From positions 2,294,001-2,358,000 of the forward strand of contig NZ_CP137142.1 of assembly GCF_045287255.1 (NCBI RefSeq): a DNA stretch of 64,000 nt. Reading direction: 5' to 3'. Positions 1-8,423 of the stretch are shown piece after piece (the stretch's first letter is position 1; the number at the start of each line of letters is the position of its first letter). A program made the translations under genes and the position numbers. Source of the stretch: Henriciella sp045287255 (GTDB taxonomy: Bacteria; Pseudomonadota; Alphaproteobacteria; Caulobacterales; Hyphomonadaceae). The notes below the pieces were generated by a model. That model was not told where the DNA came from, did no database searches, and saw nothing but the letters and a program-made list of their open reading frames with translations.

Positions 1-1
1 A

Positions 2-148
2 CATATGAACGCGACACGCGGCGAAGTGATCAGCCTATTCCGTTTGCTAGAAGGAATGGGCGCTGGACAGTTCAAGTCTGGTCGCCGAGGTTACGAAAGC
101 CGCTTTATCTGGCGCGTTGACCCGAAGGCTTTGGCGGCAAATGGGTAA
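2..148 (+). CDS. Partial small protein, C-terminal part, paralogue of the next gene
   Basis: The reading frame is open from the window edge to a TAA at 146-148, giving about 48 residues of a protein whose start lies outside. It aligns without gaps to residues about 53-95 of the next gene: both share an E-x-x-x-L-F segment, then G-x-x-x-x-G-R-(R/K)-G, E-x-R, a W and D-x-K. This pattern suggests a small winged-helix-like or beta-hairpin domain, but I do not recognise a named family. An ATG lies at 5-7, so a complete 47-residue protein is possible, but loss of the N-terminal part by the window edge is more likely. The next gene starts 6 bp downstream, so the two are one operon. Confidence 0.6.
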   Translation, partial: HMNATRGEVISLFRLLEGMGAGQFKSGRRGYESRFIWRVDPKALAANG

Positions 149-154
149 CTCGAT

Positions 155-652
155 ATGACGCAGATCAATAAAAGCACTGCAAATCGATTGCAGGAACTGT
201 ATAAGACCGACAGTTGCGCCCGAGCCTTTTTCGATTGGATTGACAGCCGTACAAACGGCGCTCGTGAAACGAAGGCACGTGTGGCATCTGATCGTGCCAA
301 TTGGGAATACAGTGAAATTGTTGAATTGTTCAAAGAATTCAGTGATCTGGATGTTGGCGACTACATTGTTGGACGCAAAGGTGCGGAAACCCGAATTTCC
401 TGGAACTTTGATGTTAAGAGTATAGCCAGCATCGCAAAAGGAGAATCTTCTGAAGTTAGGAGTGTGCCCGTTGATGCGCCGCGCGATGACGATGAGGAGG
501 ATCAAAATCCGGAGGGATTTATGACGCATTCTTTCGCGCTCCGCCCAGATGTGAAGGTCGATTTGTCACTGCCTCTCGATCTTTCCGATAAGGAAGCTGA
601 CAGATTGGCTGGATGGGTTAAGTCTCTCCCGTTTGGGCATTCTCCATCATGA
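155..652 (+). CDS. Small two-part protein of a putative helicase/GIY-YIG operon
   Basis: Protein of 165 residues with no signal peptide or membrane segment. Residues 1-95 form a compact basic/aromatic domain (F-F-D-W at about 25-28; the G-R-K-G-x-E-x-R motif near 74-81) related to the truncated gene just upstream. An acidic linker (D-D-D-E-E-D near 113-118) leads to a conserved-looking tail, H-S-F-x-L-R-P-D-V then L-P-x-D-L-S-x-x-E-A-x-R-L. The stop overlaps the helicase start by 4 bp (ATGA), so translation is probably coupled. I cannot assign a biochemical activity. The context suggests a DNA-binding or specificity partner of the helicase and nuclease, which is inference. Start is ATG 155, right after the preceding stop. 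Confidence 0.75.
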   Translation: MTQINKSTANRLQELYKTDSCARAFFDWIDSRTNGARETKARVASDRANWEYSEIVELFKEFSDLDVGDYIVGRKGAETRISWNFDVKSIASIAKGESSEVRSVPVDAPRDDDEEDQNPEGFMTHSFALRPDVKVDLSLPLDLSDKEADRLAGWVKSLPFGHSPS

Positions 653-2736
653 CCGCACCAAGACACGTCCCCTCAGTCTCGGTTACCTACAAGCGCACGG
701 GCGCGACAGCGAAGTCGAACGAGCTTGGCATGCGCCCGATGCAAGAGCGCGCCTATGAGCGGCGCGGTGAGCAATACCTGCTGATTAAGTCGCCGCCGGC
801 GTCGGGAAAGAGCCGGGCGCTCATGTTCATTGCTTTGGATAAGTTGGCGAACCAAGAGCTGTCACAGGCGATTATCGTGGTGCCCGAACGCTCCATCGGC
901 GCGAGCTTTAACAATGAACCGCTCACCAAATGGGGCTTCTGGGCGGATTGGGAGGTTAAGCCGCAATGGAACCTCTGCAACGCGCCTGGCGCTGATGAAA
1001 TCCGTGTCGCTAGATCCAAGGTGAAAGCGGTTGGTGAGTTTTTGGCACGCGGCGATCCGGTTCTGGTCTGCACTCACGCAACCTTCCGTTTTGCAGTCGA
1101 AGAACTTGGGATCGAGGCCTTCGATAACCGCCTGATCGCCGTGGATGAATTCCATCACGTCTCCGCCGATGATGACAATGTTCTTGGCTCGCAGTTGAAG
1201 GCGTTCATTGCGCGCGACAAGGTTCACCTCGTGGCCATGACAGGCTCATACTTTCGCGGCGATGCGGTACCTGTCCTCCTGCCGGAAGACGAGGCCCGCT
1301 TTGCCACGGTGACCTACACCTATTACGAGCAGCTAAATGGCTACGAGCATTTGAAAGCGCTCGATATCGGCTATTTCTTCTACAATGGTCCCTATGTGGA
1401 TGACATTGCTCAGGTGCTCGACCCGGACCAGAAGACCATTGTCCATATCCCGAACGTCAATTCCCGCGAAAGCACGCAGCGCGGCAAGACCACTGAAGTC
1501 AGCGAAATCATGGATGCATTGGGTGACTGGCAGGGCAAAGACCCAGCGACGGGGTTCGATCTGGTGCGCCGCCCAGACGGGCGCGTGTTGAAAATTGCCG
1601 ATCTTGTAGATGATGGTCCTGAGCGACATTCACTGGTCGTCGCGGCGCTGAAAGACCCCGCGCAGAAGAACAATCGCGACCATGTCGACATTATCATCGC
1701 CCTCGGTATGGCCAAGGAAGGCTTTGACTGGATCTGGTGCGAGCACGCCCTAACGGTCGGCTATCGCTCCAGCCTCACCGAAATCATCCAGATCATCGGA
1801 CGCGCCACACGAGATGCACCCGGAAAGGAGCGTGCGCGCTTCACCAATCTCATCGCTGAGCCTGACGCGTCCGAAGACAAGGTTACCGAGGCCGTCAATG
1901 ACACGCTGAAGGCCATCGCCGCCAGCTTGCTCATGGAGCAGGTGCTCGCGCCGAAATTCAATTTCGTCCCCAAGGGCAATGGCGAAGACACCGACTTCGA
2001 CTATGGCGAGGGAGGCTATGACTCAACCCGCACCAATGTCGGCTTCAACGAAGACCGCGGCGAATTCCAGATAGAGATCAAGGGGCTGGTGCAGCCTGAG
2101 TCCGAAGAAGCAACACGCATCTGCCGGGATGATTTGAACGAGGTCATCACCGCTTTTGTTCAGGACAAAAGGGTCTTGGAAACGGGACTGTTTGATGGGG
2201 ACCACGCTGGCGGTAATACGCCCGCCGAAGAGCTGACACTGGTCCGTATGGGTAAGATCGTGCGTGACCGCTATCCCGAGCTTTCCGAAACCGACCAAGA
2301 GGCTATCCGCCAGCGCGCGGTCGCTGCGCTTGGTCTTACCCAGGAAGCGAGCAAAGAGGCCGCGAAAGCGGCCTCCGCTGGTGGCGAGACAACCAAAGCA
2401 AACACAGCTCTGATTGATGGCATCAGAAAGATCGCCATGGATGTGCGCGATCTCGATATTGACCTGATTGATCGGATCAATCCGTTCGGCGCGGCCTATG
2501 CGATACTCGGCAAAGCTATGAGCGAGGCCAGCCTCAAACAGGTCGCCGCCGTTATCGCGGGCAAGAAAATTGCGCTTAGCGAAGATGAAGCGATGATGTT
2601 AGCAGAGCGCGCCAAGTCATTTCTAAATGAGCGCGGCCGCTTGCCGTCGCTCACGTCAAGTGATCCATGGGAACGCCGCATGGCAGAAGGCATTGAATTT
2701 CTGAAGCGAAAAGTGAAGGCAGCGCGTGATGGCTGA
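649..2736 (+). CDS. SF2 DEAD/DEAH-type helicase, putative defence component
   Basis: Protein of 695 residues with superfamily 2 helicase motifs in order. Walker A S-P-P-A-S-G-K-S is at 48-55, a motif II variant D-E-F-H-H near 166-170, a motif III-like M-T-G-S near 196-199, and motif VI Q-I-I-G-R-A-T-R-D near 381-389. After the two RecA domains (to about residue 420) there is a C-terminal region of about 275 residues with a helical, Ala/Glu-rich stretch near 560-590. It probably uses ATP to translocate on or remodel nucleic acid in the cytoplasm. It lies between a small paired protein and a GIY-YIG nuclease with coding overlaps on both sides, as is common in restriction-like systems. No methylase is seen in the window. 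The exact system is not identified. Confidence 0.85.
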   Translation: MTAPRHVPSVSVTYKRTGATAKSNELGMRPMQERAYERRGEQYLLIKSPPASGKSRALMFIALDKLANQELSQAIIVVPERSIGASFNNEPLTKWGFWADWEVKPQWNLCNAPGADEIRVARSKVKAVGEFLARGDPVLVCTHATFRFAVEELGIEAFDNRLIAVDEFHHVSADDDNVLGSQLKAFIARDKVHLVAMTGSYFRGDAVPVLLPEDEARFATVTYTYYEQLNGYEHLKALDIGYFFYNGPYVDDIAQVLDPDQKTIVHIPNVNSRESTQRGKTTEVSEIMDALGDWQGKDPATGFDLVRRPDGRVLKIADLVDDGPERHSLVVAALKDPAQKNNRDHVDIIIALGMAKEGFDWIWCEHALTVGYRSSLTEIIQIIGRATRDAPGKERARFTNLIAEPDASEDKVTEAVNDTLKAIAASLLMEQVLAPKFNFVPKGNGEDTDFDYGEGGYDSTRTNVGFNEDRGEFQIEIKGLVQPESEEATRICRDDLNEVITAFVQDKRVLETGLFDGDHAGGNTPAEELTLVRMGKIVRDRYPELSETDQEAIRQRAVAALGLTQEASKEAAKAASAGGETTKANTALIDGIRKIAMDVRDLDIDLIDRINPFGAAYAILGKAMSEASLKQVAAVIAGKKIALSEDEAMMLAERAKSFLNERGRLPSLTSSDPWERRMAEGIEFLKRKVKAARDG

Positions 2737-3919
2737 CAAAACTGCCGAAGACCTGCTCGCCGAACTCGGTGTCGAAATCGAAACGCTCAAAGCCGCACCT
2801 CGCTCTGCGCAGGAGGAGCGCATAATCGCAGGCTTCGAAGACATCCAGCGTTTCGTCAGCGAGCACGGGCGTGCACCAAATCACGCTGAGGGTGGCGACA
2901 TCTTTGAACGAATGTATGCCGTTCGCCTCGACCGTCTGCGCGCCCTACCCGAAGCACGCGCTTTATTAGCGCCGCTCGATAGCGAGGGGCTCTTAGGAGA
3001 GGCTATTGAAGCACCCACAGAGCAAGCCCACGATCCCGAAGTCTTGCTGGCCGAGCTTGGCATCGATCCTGAAGCGACCAATGATATTACGACGCTCAAA
3101 CATGTGCGTCCGACAGCCGAGAGAAAGGCTGCCGAAGAAATCGCCAACCGCACGCCGTGCAAGAATTTCGAGACGTTCCGTCCATTGTTTGAGGCTGTGA
3201 AAAACGATCTCGATGATGGAACGCGGCAGACCCGCGCATTCGTCAAGCATGCGGGTTTTTTGAAGGCAGACATAAAAACCGGCGAGTTCTTCATATTGGG
3301 TGGACAGATCGCTTATGTCGCCGAAGTCGGAGAAGAAATTAAAGCGCCGAACGGTGAAATAGATGCCCGTCTTCGCGTCATTTACTCCAATGGCACCGAG
3401 AGCGATCTATTGCGGCGTTCTTTGCAACGCGCCCTTTACAAGGATGAAGCGGGACGCCGTATCTCAGAACCGTCCGCCGGTCCTTTGTTCTCTGGCGAAA
3501 GAACGGACGATGATACTGAAAGCGGCACGATCTACGTTCTTCGCAGCCTTTCATCGGATTCGCAGATCGCGCAAAATCGCGACCTCATTCATAAGATCGG
3601 CGTCACCGGCGGCAAGGTGGAAACCCGGATCTCAAATGCTGCGAATGATGCGACCTACCTCCTCGCCGATGTTGAAATCGTTGCCACCTATGAGCTCTTC
3701 AACATCAATCGTGTGAGGCTTGAGGCGCTTCTTCATCGCTTCTTTGCCGATGCAAGGCTTGACCTGGAAATCTCCGACCGCTTCGGCAAACCAGTTAGAC
3801 CACGCGAGTGGTATCTTGTGCCGCTTGATGTCATCGACGCAGTTGTGAAGGCCGTGCAGGATGGCAGCATAAGCACGCTTAAATACGACCCGGCACTGGC
3901 CGACCTAGTAAAGCGTTAG
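2729..3919 (+). CDS. GIY-YIG (T5orf172/Mug113-type) nuclease protein
   Basis: Protein of about 396 residues. Residues about 267-385 look like a GIY-YIG endonuclease domain: I-Y-V-L-R-S near 268, K-I-G-V-T near 289, an Arg in the E-T-R-I segment, a Glu in R-L-E-A-L-L-H near 332 and a W near the end, as in T5orf172/Mug113 proteins. The N-terminal 260 residues are acidic and unassigned, with two similar L-A-E-L-G-(V/I) segments near 10 and 106 that hint at an internal repeat. The gene overlaps the helicase by 8 bp. A GTG at 2726 is an alternative start; I prefer the ATG at 2729. Family knowledge predicts DNA nicking or cleavage; a joint role with the helicase is inference. Confidence 0.8.
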   Translation: MADKTAEDLLAELGVEIETLKAAPRSAQEERIIAGFEDIQRFVSEHGRAPNHAEGGDIFERMYAVRLDRLRALPEARALLAPLDSEGLLGEAIEAPTEQAHDPEVLLAELGIDPEATNDITTLKHVRPTAERKAAEEIANRTPCKNFETFRPLFEAVKNDLDDGTRQTRAFVKHAGFLKADIKTGEFFILGGQIAYVAEVGEEIKAPNGEIDARLRVIYSNGTESDLLRRSLQRALYKDEAGRRISEPSAGPLFSGERTDDDTESGTIYVLRSLSSDSQIAQNRDLIHKIGVTGGKVETRISNAANDATYLLADVEIVATYELFNINRVRLEALLHRFFADARLDLEISDRFGKPVRPREWYLVPLDVIDAVVKAVQDGSISTLKYDPALADLVKR

Positions 3920-4169
3920 CGCAAGCCTCACGGCAGGTCTCCCTCCGCCTCAATATCTCTCCCAGCAGACGGGTCTGGGCGGACGGTGCGTCTGCCAGAG
4001 CGCGGTCACCGCGCAAGGGGGCGGGTCTGTTTCATCTTTGAACGTCTTTAGGTCCCTTACCTACGGCAGCCCCTTGCGCATCGCCCTTATGCGCTCCGGC
4101 TGAGCACCTTTTCGCCGCCCACCCCCGCCTGCCGGGGAAAGAACGCAAGGGCGGCGGAAGGAGACTGAC

Positions 4170-4736
4170 ATGACTGACCAGATAACAACCTCTGCACCCC
4201 TTGTCGCAGACACTGCACCCTTGGGTTTAGACACGCCCCGCATTTATGTGGCTTGCCTTGCCGCCTATAATAATGGCCGCCTGCATGGGCGCTGGATTGA
4301 GGCCACCGACCCGCACGAGGTGTGGGAACAGGTGAGCGCCATGCTGGCCGCATCACCAGAGCCGGACGCAGAAGAGTGGGCGATACATGATTACGATAAT
4401 TTCTTTGGTTGCAACATTTCTGAATATGCGGGCTTTGACACGGTGTGCGACCTTGCCGCCTTCCTTGAGGAGCACGGCGAGCTAGGCGCGAAACTCTACA
4501 GCGAGCTAAGAGAAGACTTGGACCAAGCCCGCGCGGCCTTCGACGATTATGCCGGAGAATATAAAAGCGCAGCGGACTTCGCCGAGCAGCTGCACGAGGA
4601 CACTGGCACCGAGATTCCGGACTCGCTTCGCTACTATATTGACTGGCAGGCCCTTGCCCGCGACATGGCGCTGAACGGCGAGATCATGGTGTTCCAGACA
4701 GGCTTCGATGAAGTCCACGTGTTCTGGAGCCGATAG
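4170..4736 (+). CDS. ardA: Antirestriction protein ArdA
   Basis: Protein of 188 residues, strongly acidic, matching ArdA. It has an N-terminal I-Y-V-A-C-L-A-A-Y-N-N-G segment, the L-E-E-H-G-E-L antirestriction region near 103, and a C-terminal F-x-D-Y-A-G-E-Y...Y-Y-I-D-W-x-x-L-A-R-D-M part. ArdA dimers mimic B-form DNA and occupy type I restriction enzymes, protecting an incoming element. A GGAGG-like site (GGAAGGAGA) precedes the ATG. It is the first gene of the element block, followed 2 bp later by an unknown gene. Its position directly next to a putative restriction-like operon is notable. Confidence 0.9.
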   Translation: MTDQITTSAPLVADTAPLGLDTPRIYVACLAAYNNGRLHGRWIEATDPHEVWEQVSAMLAASPEPDAEEWAIHDYDNFFGCNISEYAGFDTVCDLAAFLEEHGELGAKLYSELREDLDQARAAFDDYAGEYKSAADFAEQLHEDTGTEIPDSLRYYIDWQALARDMALNGEIMVFQTGFDEVHVFWSR

Positions 4737-4738
4737 TC

Positions 4739-5221
4739 ATGGCCTTCACAACACGCTTTCAATCTTTCGTGTGTGAGGGCGATAGCCTCACATGCGAGGT
4801 CGCAGGGTTCGAGATCATTGCGCGAATTGTGCGCGATGATTGCCCCGACGCGCCGGACGAAAGGCAAGAGGGATTTTGGCCTTCGCTTTATATTGATGCG
4901 CCGGGATTCATCGGGCCAGGCAACAATTTCCGCGAGCGCTTTGCGCAGGCGCAGGCTCGCGCCGAAGCGGTTATGGAGGCATGGCGAAAGGACGAATGGT
5001 TCTATTGCGGGATTGTTCTATCGGTCGCGTTAGAAGGCATCCTACTGGACGACCATGCCGCGAGCCTTTGGGGCATTGAGGCCAACTATCCTGACAGTGA
5101 CAATGCCTATCTGACCGATGTCGCCAACGAGCTTCTGCCCGAAGCCTTGGACGCGGGACGCGCCATACTCGCAAGGCTCACCGCCAGCGCCGCAGCCCTT
5201 GGCGATGGGGCGTCGCCATGA
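4739..5221 (+). CDS. Conserved hypothetical protein of the ardA-parB block
   Basis: Soluble acidic protein of 160 residues, starting 2 bp after ardA and overlapping the next start by 4 bp (ATGA at 5218-5221), so it is part of one transcription unit. I see no signal peptide, transmembrane helix or catalytic motif. Such proteins of about 150 residues commonly travel between ardA and a ParB-like gene in alphaproteobacterial elements. The function is unknown, and a role in anti-host defence or element maintenance would be only inferred from position. Confidence 0.7.
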   Translation: MAFTTRFQSFVCEGDSLTCEVAGFEIIARIVRDDCPDAPDERQEGFWPSLYIDAPGFIGPGNNFRERFAQAQARAEAVMEAWRKDEWFYCGIVLSVALEGILLDDHAASLWGIEANYPDSDNAYLTDVANELLPEALDAGRAILARLTASAAALGDGASP

Positions 5222-7236
5222 GCCGTATCTTCGACCAGCTTGGACCACGCCCGCGCATGACCTTGGTCATTTGCGAGCAGCAAGTGGCCGAGATTTGGGT
5301 CGAGGGCCGCGCCCCGCTCATATCCATCCGCGACTATGACTGGGGCGAAACCGACCCCGACCCATCCCGCGACGCGGATGGCTTCCCCTTCACCAAAATC
5401 AACTGGAGAGACCCCGCATGGAAGCTGGGCCTCTCCCTTCACCCGCCAGAACAGGAGACCAATATGGCACAACCCACACTAAAACATATCCCGCTCACCG
5501 AGCTTCGTATCAGCAAACTGAATATGCGCCACGGACGTAAGAAACCGGACGTGTCCGACATACTTCCATCCATCAAAGCAGGCGGTATTCGCCAGACTTT
5601 GCTCGTGCGCCGTGAAGGCAAACATTATGGCGTGATTGCTGGACGCCGCCGCTTCTTTGCTTTGCAGGCGATTGCCAAAGAAACGGGCGAAACCCCGCTC
5701 GTGCCTTGCGCTATCATGTCCGAGAAAGATGCCGCGAGCGCCATCGAGGCCTCTGTTATCGAGAATGTCGGACGGTTACCTGCGACCGAGATGGAGCAAT
5801 ACACGGCCTTCAAGCACTTGCACGAAGAAGGCCGCGGTATTGACGACATTGCCGCCTATTTTGGCGTGACAGAATTGCTCGTGCGCCGTGTTCTCGCGCT
5901 CGCTTCGCTCAGCGCCCCAATCCGCAAACTCTATGCAGAGGACGAAATCGACCGCGAGACCATCCGCGCCCTGACACTTGCCACGGACGAGCAGCAGGCT
6001 GAATGGCTGCGCTTGTTCGAGAGTGAGGGCGAGCACGCCCCGATGGGACGAAACTGCAAGGCTTGGGTGACGGGGGGCACCACAATAACCACCGACAAGG
6101 CGCTTTTTGACCTTGAGGATTATGAGGGGCAGATCACCACCGACCTGTTCGGCGAGCATGGGGTGTTCGCTGATGCAGACCAGTTCTGGCAGGCGCAATC
6201 GAAGGCGATAGCCGCACGGGTCGAGGCCTACCTTGCGGATGGCTGGCGCGATGTCTCCTGCCTTGAGCGCGGGCAGTATTTTCATAAATGGGACCATGCC
6301 CAGCGCCCGAAAGAGGAAGGCGGTAAAGTCTATATTGAAATCCGCCATGACGGGACGGTGACCTGCCATGAGGGCTATGTCACGCAGTTCGAAGCGAGAC
6401 GATTCGACCGCGCAGCCAATGGCGAGACCAACACCGAACCTGCACAAATCAAACCCGAAATGTCCGGCCCGATGGCGGACTATATCGGGCTGCACCGCCA
6501 CGGCGCAGCCCGTGCCAGTCTGCTAAAACAGCCCGCTATTGCGCTGCGGTTGATGGTGGCTCATGCCATGACGGGCTCTGCCCTTTGGGACGTGAAACGC
6601 CACGAAGCCCATAGCCGGAAAGAGGGAACGTTGGCCAGCATTGAAGGCTCGAAAGCCAATCAGGAGATGAAGGCGGCGCAGGAAAGGGTCAGCGACCTCT
6701 TTGCGGCCTTTAACGTGAATGGGAGCGCCCGCCGCAATGGTGATGCCTATCGCTTGTGCGAAGTCTTTGCGGCATTACTCGCCATGTCTGATGACGAGGT
6801 GATGCAGGTGCTGGCCTTCGCAATGGCCGACACGCTTGAGGCTGGCGGGGCAATTGTAGAAGCCGTCGCCCATGTCTGCGAAACCGAAATGGCGAGTTAT
6901 TGGAAGCCTGAACCTGCCTTCTTCGACCTCTTGCGCGACAAGCGGGCCATAAATGCGATGGTCGCGGACATTGGCACGGTATCACTTGCAGAAAGTTGCG
7001 CCGCCGAAACCGCAAAAGCCCAGAAGGTGGTTATCGGAAATCGAATTGTTGGGGAGGGTTGTGAGCCTAATCCCGATTGGCGACCAAGCTGGATGCAGGT
7101 GCCGCCGACCCGCCTTGTCGAGGGTGCAGCCTGTGTGCCTGTCGATGCGTGGAACCGGATCAAGGGTCTATTCGAAACTGCCGAGACAGATACGGATTCT
7201 GGTGCAGAGGACTTCGAGCAAAAGAACGCCGCCTGA
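5218..7236 (+). CDS. ParB/RepB-like partition protein with N-terminal extension
   Basis: The 672-residue frame holds two parts. Residues 1-82 look like a separate small protein (D-W-G-E-T-D-P-D-P, N-W-R-D-P-A-W). The ParB-type part begins at Met83 (ATG 5464), with I-P-L-T-E-L-R-I, then the ParB N-domain G-R-R-R-F-F-A-L-Q-A and E-N-V-x-R-x-x-A-x-E-x, and an HTH near 215-235. ParB family proteins bind centromere-like sites and use CTP; large plasmid versions like this occur in conjugative elements, often as regulators. No parA is nearby. An internal AGGAG lies 8 nt upstream of ATG 5464, so the ParB part may also be made alone. Confidence 0.8.
   Translation: MSRIFDQLGPRPRMTLVICEQQVAEIWVEGRAPLISIRDYDWGETDPDPSRDADGFPFTKINWRDPAWKLGLSLHPPEQETNMAQPTLKHIPLTELRISKLNMRHGRKKPDVSDILPSIKAGGIRQTLLVRREGKHYGVIAGRRRFFALQAIAKETGETPLVPCAIMSEKDAASAIEASVIENVGRLPATEMEQYTAFKHLHEEGRGIDDIAAYFGVTELLVRRVLALASLSAPIRKLYAEDEIDRETIRALTLATDEQQAEWLRLFESEGEHAPMGRNCKAWVTGGTTITTDKALFDLEDYEGQITTDLFGEHGVFADADQFWQAQSKAIAARVEAYLADGWRDVSCLERGQYFHKWDHAQRPKEEGGKVYIEIRHDGTVTCHEGYVTQFEARRFDRAANGETNTEPAQIKPEMSGPMADYIGLHRHGAARASLLKQPAIALRLMVAHAMTGSALWDVKRHEAHSRKEGTLASIEGSKANQEMKAAQERVSDLFAAFNVNGSARRNGDAYRLCEVFAALLAMSDDEVMQVLAFAMADTLEAGGAIVEAVAHVCETEMASYWKPEPAFFDLLRDKRAINAMVADIGTVSLAESCAAETAKAQKVVIGNRIVGEGCEPNPDWRPSWMQVPPTRLVEGAACVPVDAWNRIKGLFETAETDTDSGAEDFEQKNAA
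5452..5466 (+). promoter_or_regulatory. Internal ribosome site and start for the ParB part
   Basis: An AGGAG sequence lies just before ATG 5464 inside the longer open frame. The protein from this ATG begins like other ParB-type plasmid proteins. This suggests either two products from one frame or a recent in-frame joining of two genes. Confidence 0.5.
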
Positions 7237-7266
7237 CGATTTCGTCTCCCGTTAGCGTGGCAAGTG

Positions 7267-7298
7267 AAGCCGTCCGGTGTCCGTCATCGGGCGGCTTT
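7267..7298 (+). terminator. Probable terminator after the parB-like gene
   Basis: AAGCCGTCCG (7267-7276) can pair with CGGGCGGCTT (7288-7297) with one G-T pair, followed by a short T run. It lies 31 bp after the stop codon of the ParB-like gene. Confidence 0.5.
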
Positions 7299-7501
7299 CC
7301 CCGCTTCTCTAATTGGGAAGGGTGCTAAAGGGTCATTTGAGAAAGACGCAAAAAATCGCCTGTCTGGAGGTATCGCAGGGTCTCCGTGTTTGAGGCCAGT
7401 GACAGCCCTTTCCTGATGTCTCCTTGTCAAAGGAAGACCTCCTGTTCCCATCTCTTGCCGTGTGACCTGGACGCGGCCAGCCCGCATTGAAACCGGCCAA
7501 T

Positions 7502-7552
7502 CAAGAAAACTTCCCCGCCGCTTCGCGGCTCCTCGCGAGACAAGTTTTCTTG
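7502..7552. repeat. Nested inverted repeat in a 445-bp non-coding gap
   Basis: CAAGAAAACTT (7502-7512) and AAGTTTTCTTG (7542-7552) are perfect 11-bp inverted copies. Inside them GCCGC-TTC-GCGGC (7517-7529) forms a second hairpin. The gap 7237-7681 otherwise shows no gene. The structure lies about 130 bp upstream of the DUF736 gene and could be a transfer origin, a protein-binding site or an mRNA leader; I cannot tell which. Confidence 0.55.
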
Positions 7553-7681
7553 CCTGACCGGTGCTCCACTCACGTTTCGCCCGCAAGCGGTTCAATCCTG
7601 TCTAGCCCCGTCCTGACGGTCCGGCGTCGACGGGGACACGAGGTCCCCCGAGACAGCCAAGGAAACGAAAAGGAGAACACC

Positions 7682-8005
7682 ATGGCCAATGCACTCGGAT
7701 ATGTCAGCGAAACAAAAACAGGCTTCGAAGGCGCCCTCGCAATGATGAACCTCTCAGCCGCGATCCGCATCGAGAAGAATGGTGAGAAAGCCCAAGATGG
7801 TCAGCCGGACTATCGCATCTATGCCGGCGAGACCTCGACCGAAATCGGTGGGGGCTGGATGCGCAAAGCCAAAGCCTCGGGCCGCGAATATGTCTCGATC
7901 ACGCTCGCAGACCCGCAGATCGGCCCCCGCAAGATTTACGCGAACCTCGCCCCCGTGAAAGGCAAGAAAGGCCGCCATGTGATACTCTGGAACCCGCGGG
8001 ACTAG
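7682..8005 (+). CDS. DUF736 domain protein of conjugative elements
   Basis: Protein of 107 residues of the DUF736 family, starting M-A-N-A-L-G-Y-V and containing the G-W-M-R-K-A-K segment and a C-terminal L-x-P-x-x-G-K-K-G-x-H-x-x-L-W-N-P. These small cytoplasmic proteins sit beside relaxase genes in alphaproteobacterial ICEs and plasmids; their role is not established. The open frame extends upstream to 7487, but AAGGAGA lies 8 nt before ATG 7682, which settles the start. A good terminator follows the gene, so it is probably transcribed alone. Confidence 0.88.
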   Translation: MANALGYVSETKTGFEGALAMMNLSAAIRIEKNGEKAQDGQPDYRIYAGETSTEIGGGWMRKAKASGREYVSITLADPQIGPRKIYANLAPVKGKKGRHVILWNPRD

Positions 8006-8029
8006 GGTCTAAAATCTTTGCGAAATCAG

Positions 8030-8061
8030 CCGCTCCGGAGATCATCTTCGGGGCGGTTTTT
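8030..8061 (+). terminator. Rho-independent terminator after DUF736
   Basis: CCGCTCCGG (8030-8038) pairs with the TTCGGGGCGG arm (8047-8056), with wobble pairs, and is followed directly by TTTTT (8057-8061). Confidence 0.75.
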
Positions 8062-8185
8062 GCGTTACGCCGCGTGGTTAATCGGCAGGGCAAAAATGCT
8101 AAGGGCGCATTTTGCGGCTATGGCTGGCAGCTATTTCCAGCACTTCTAGGCATCGATGATATTCGATCGAAAGGAGAACCGGATC

Positions 8186-8419
8186 ATGTCACGACCAAAC
8201 AAAACCGCCACGCGGGGCGAAGAACTGCCGGAGCTTTTGTCAGCACGTGAGGCGGCAGATTTTCTCAACCTCTCGCCTGTTACGCTCTCACATTATCGGT
8301 GTCAGGGACGAGGCCCCATCTATCGCAAACATGGCTGGCGCATCTTTTATGCGAAACCAGATTTAGTGGACTGGTCAAATCGCCAGACCTGGTCTTCGAC
8401 CAGCGAAAAGCTGCAATAA
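8186..8419 (+). CDS. Helix-turn-helix (excisionase/MerR-like) DNA-binding protein
   Basis: Protein of 77 residues with an HTH_17-type fold: L-L-S-A-R-E-A-A-D-F-L-N-L-S-P-x-T-L is the recognition helix pair, followed by R-C-Q-G-R-G-P-I-Y-R-K-H-G-W and the Y-x-K-P-D-L-x-D-W end typical of the family. Members act as excisionases or as regulators of transfer genes. AAGGAG (8171-8176) stands 9 nt before ATG 8186, so the in-frame start at 8156 is rejected. The traF-like gene starts 4 bp after the stop, which supports a shared transcript. Confidence 0.85.
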   Translation: MSRPNKTATRGEELPELLSAREAADFLNLSPVTLSHYRCQGRGPIYRKHGWRIFYAKPDLVDWSNRQTWSSTSEKLQ

Positions 8420-8423
8420 TACG

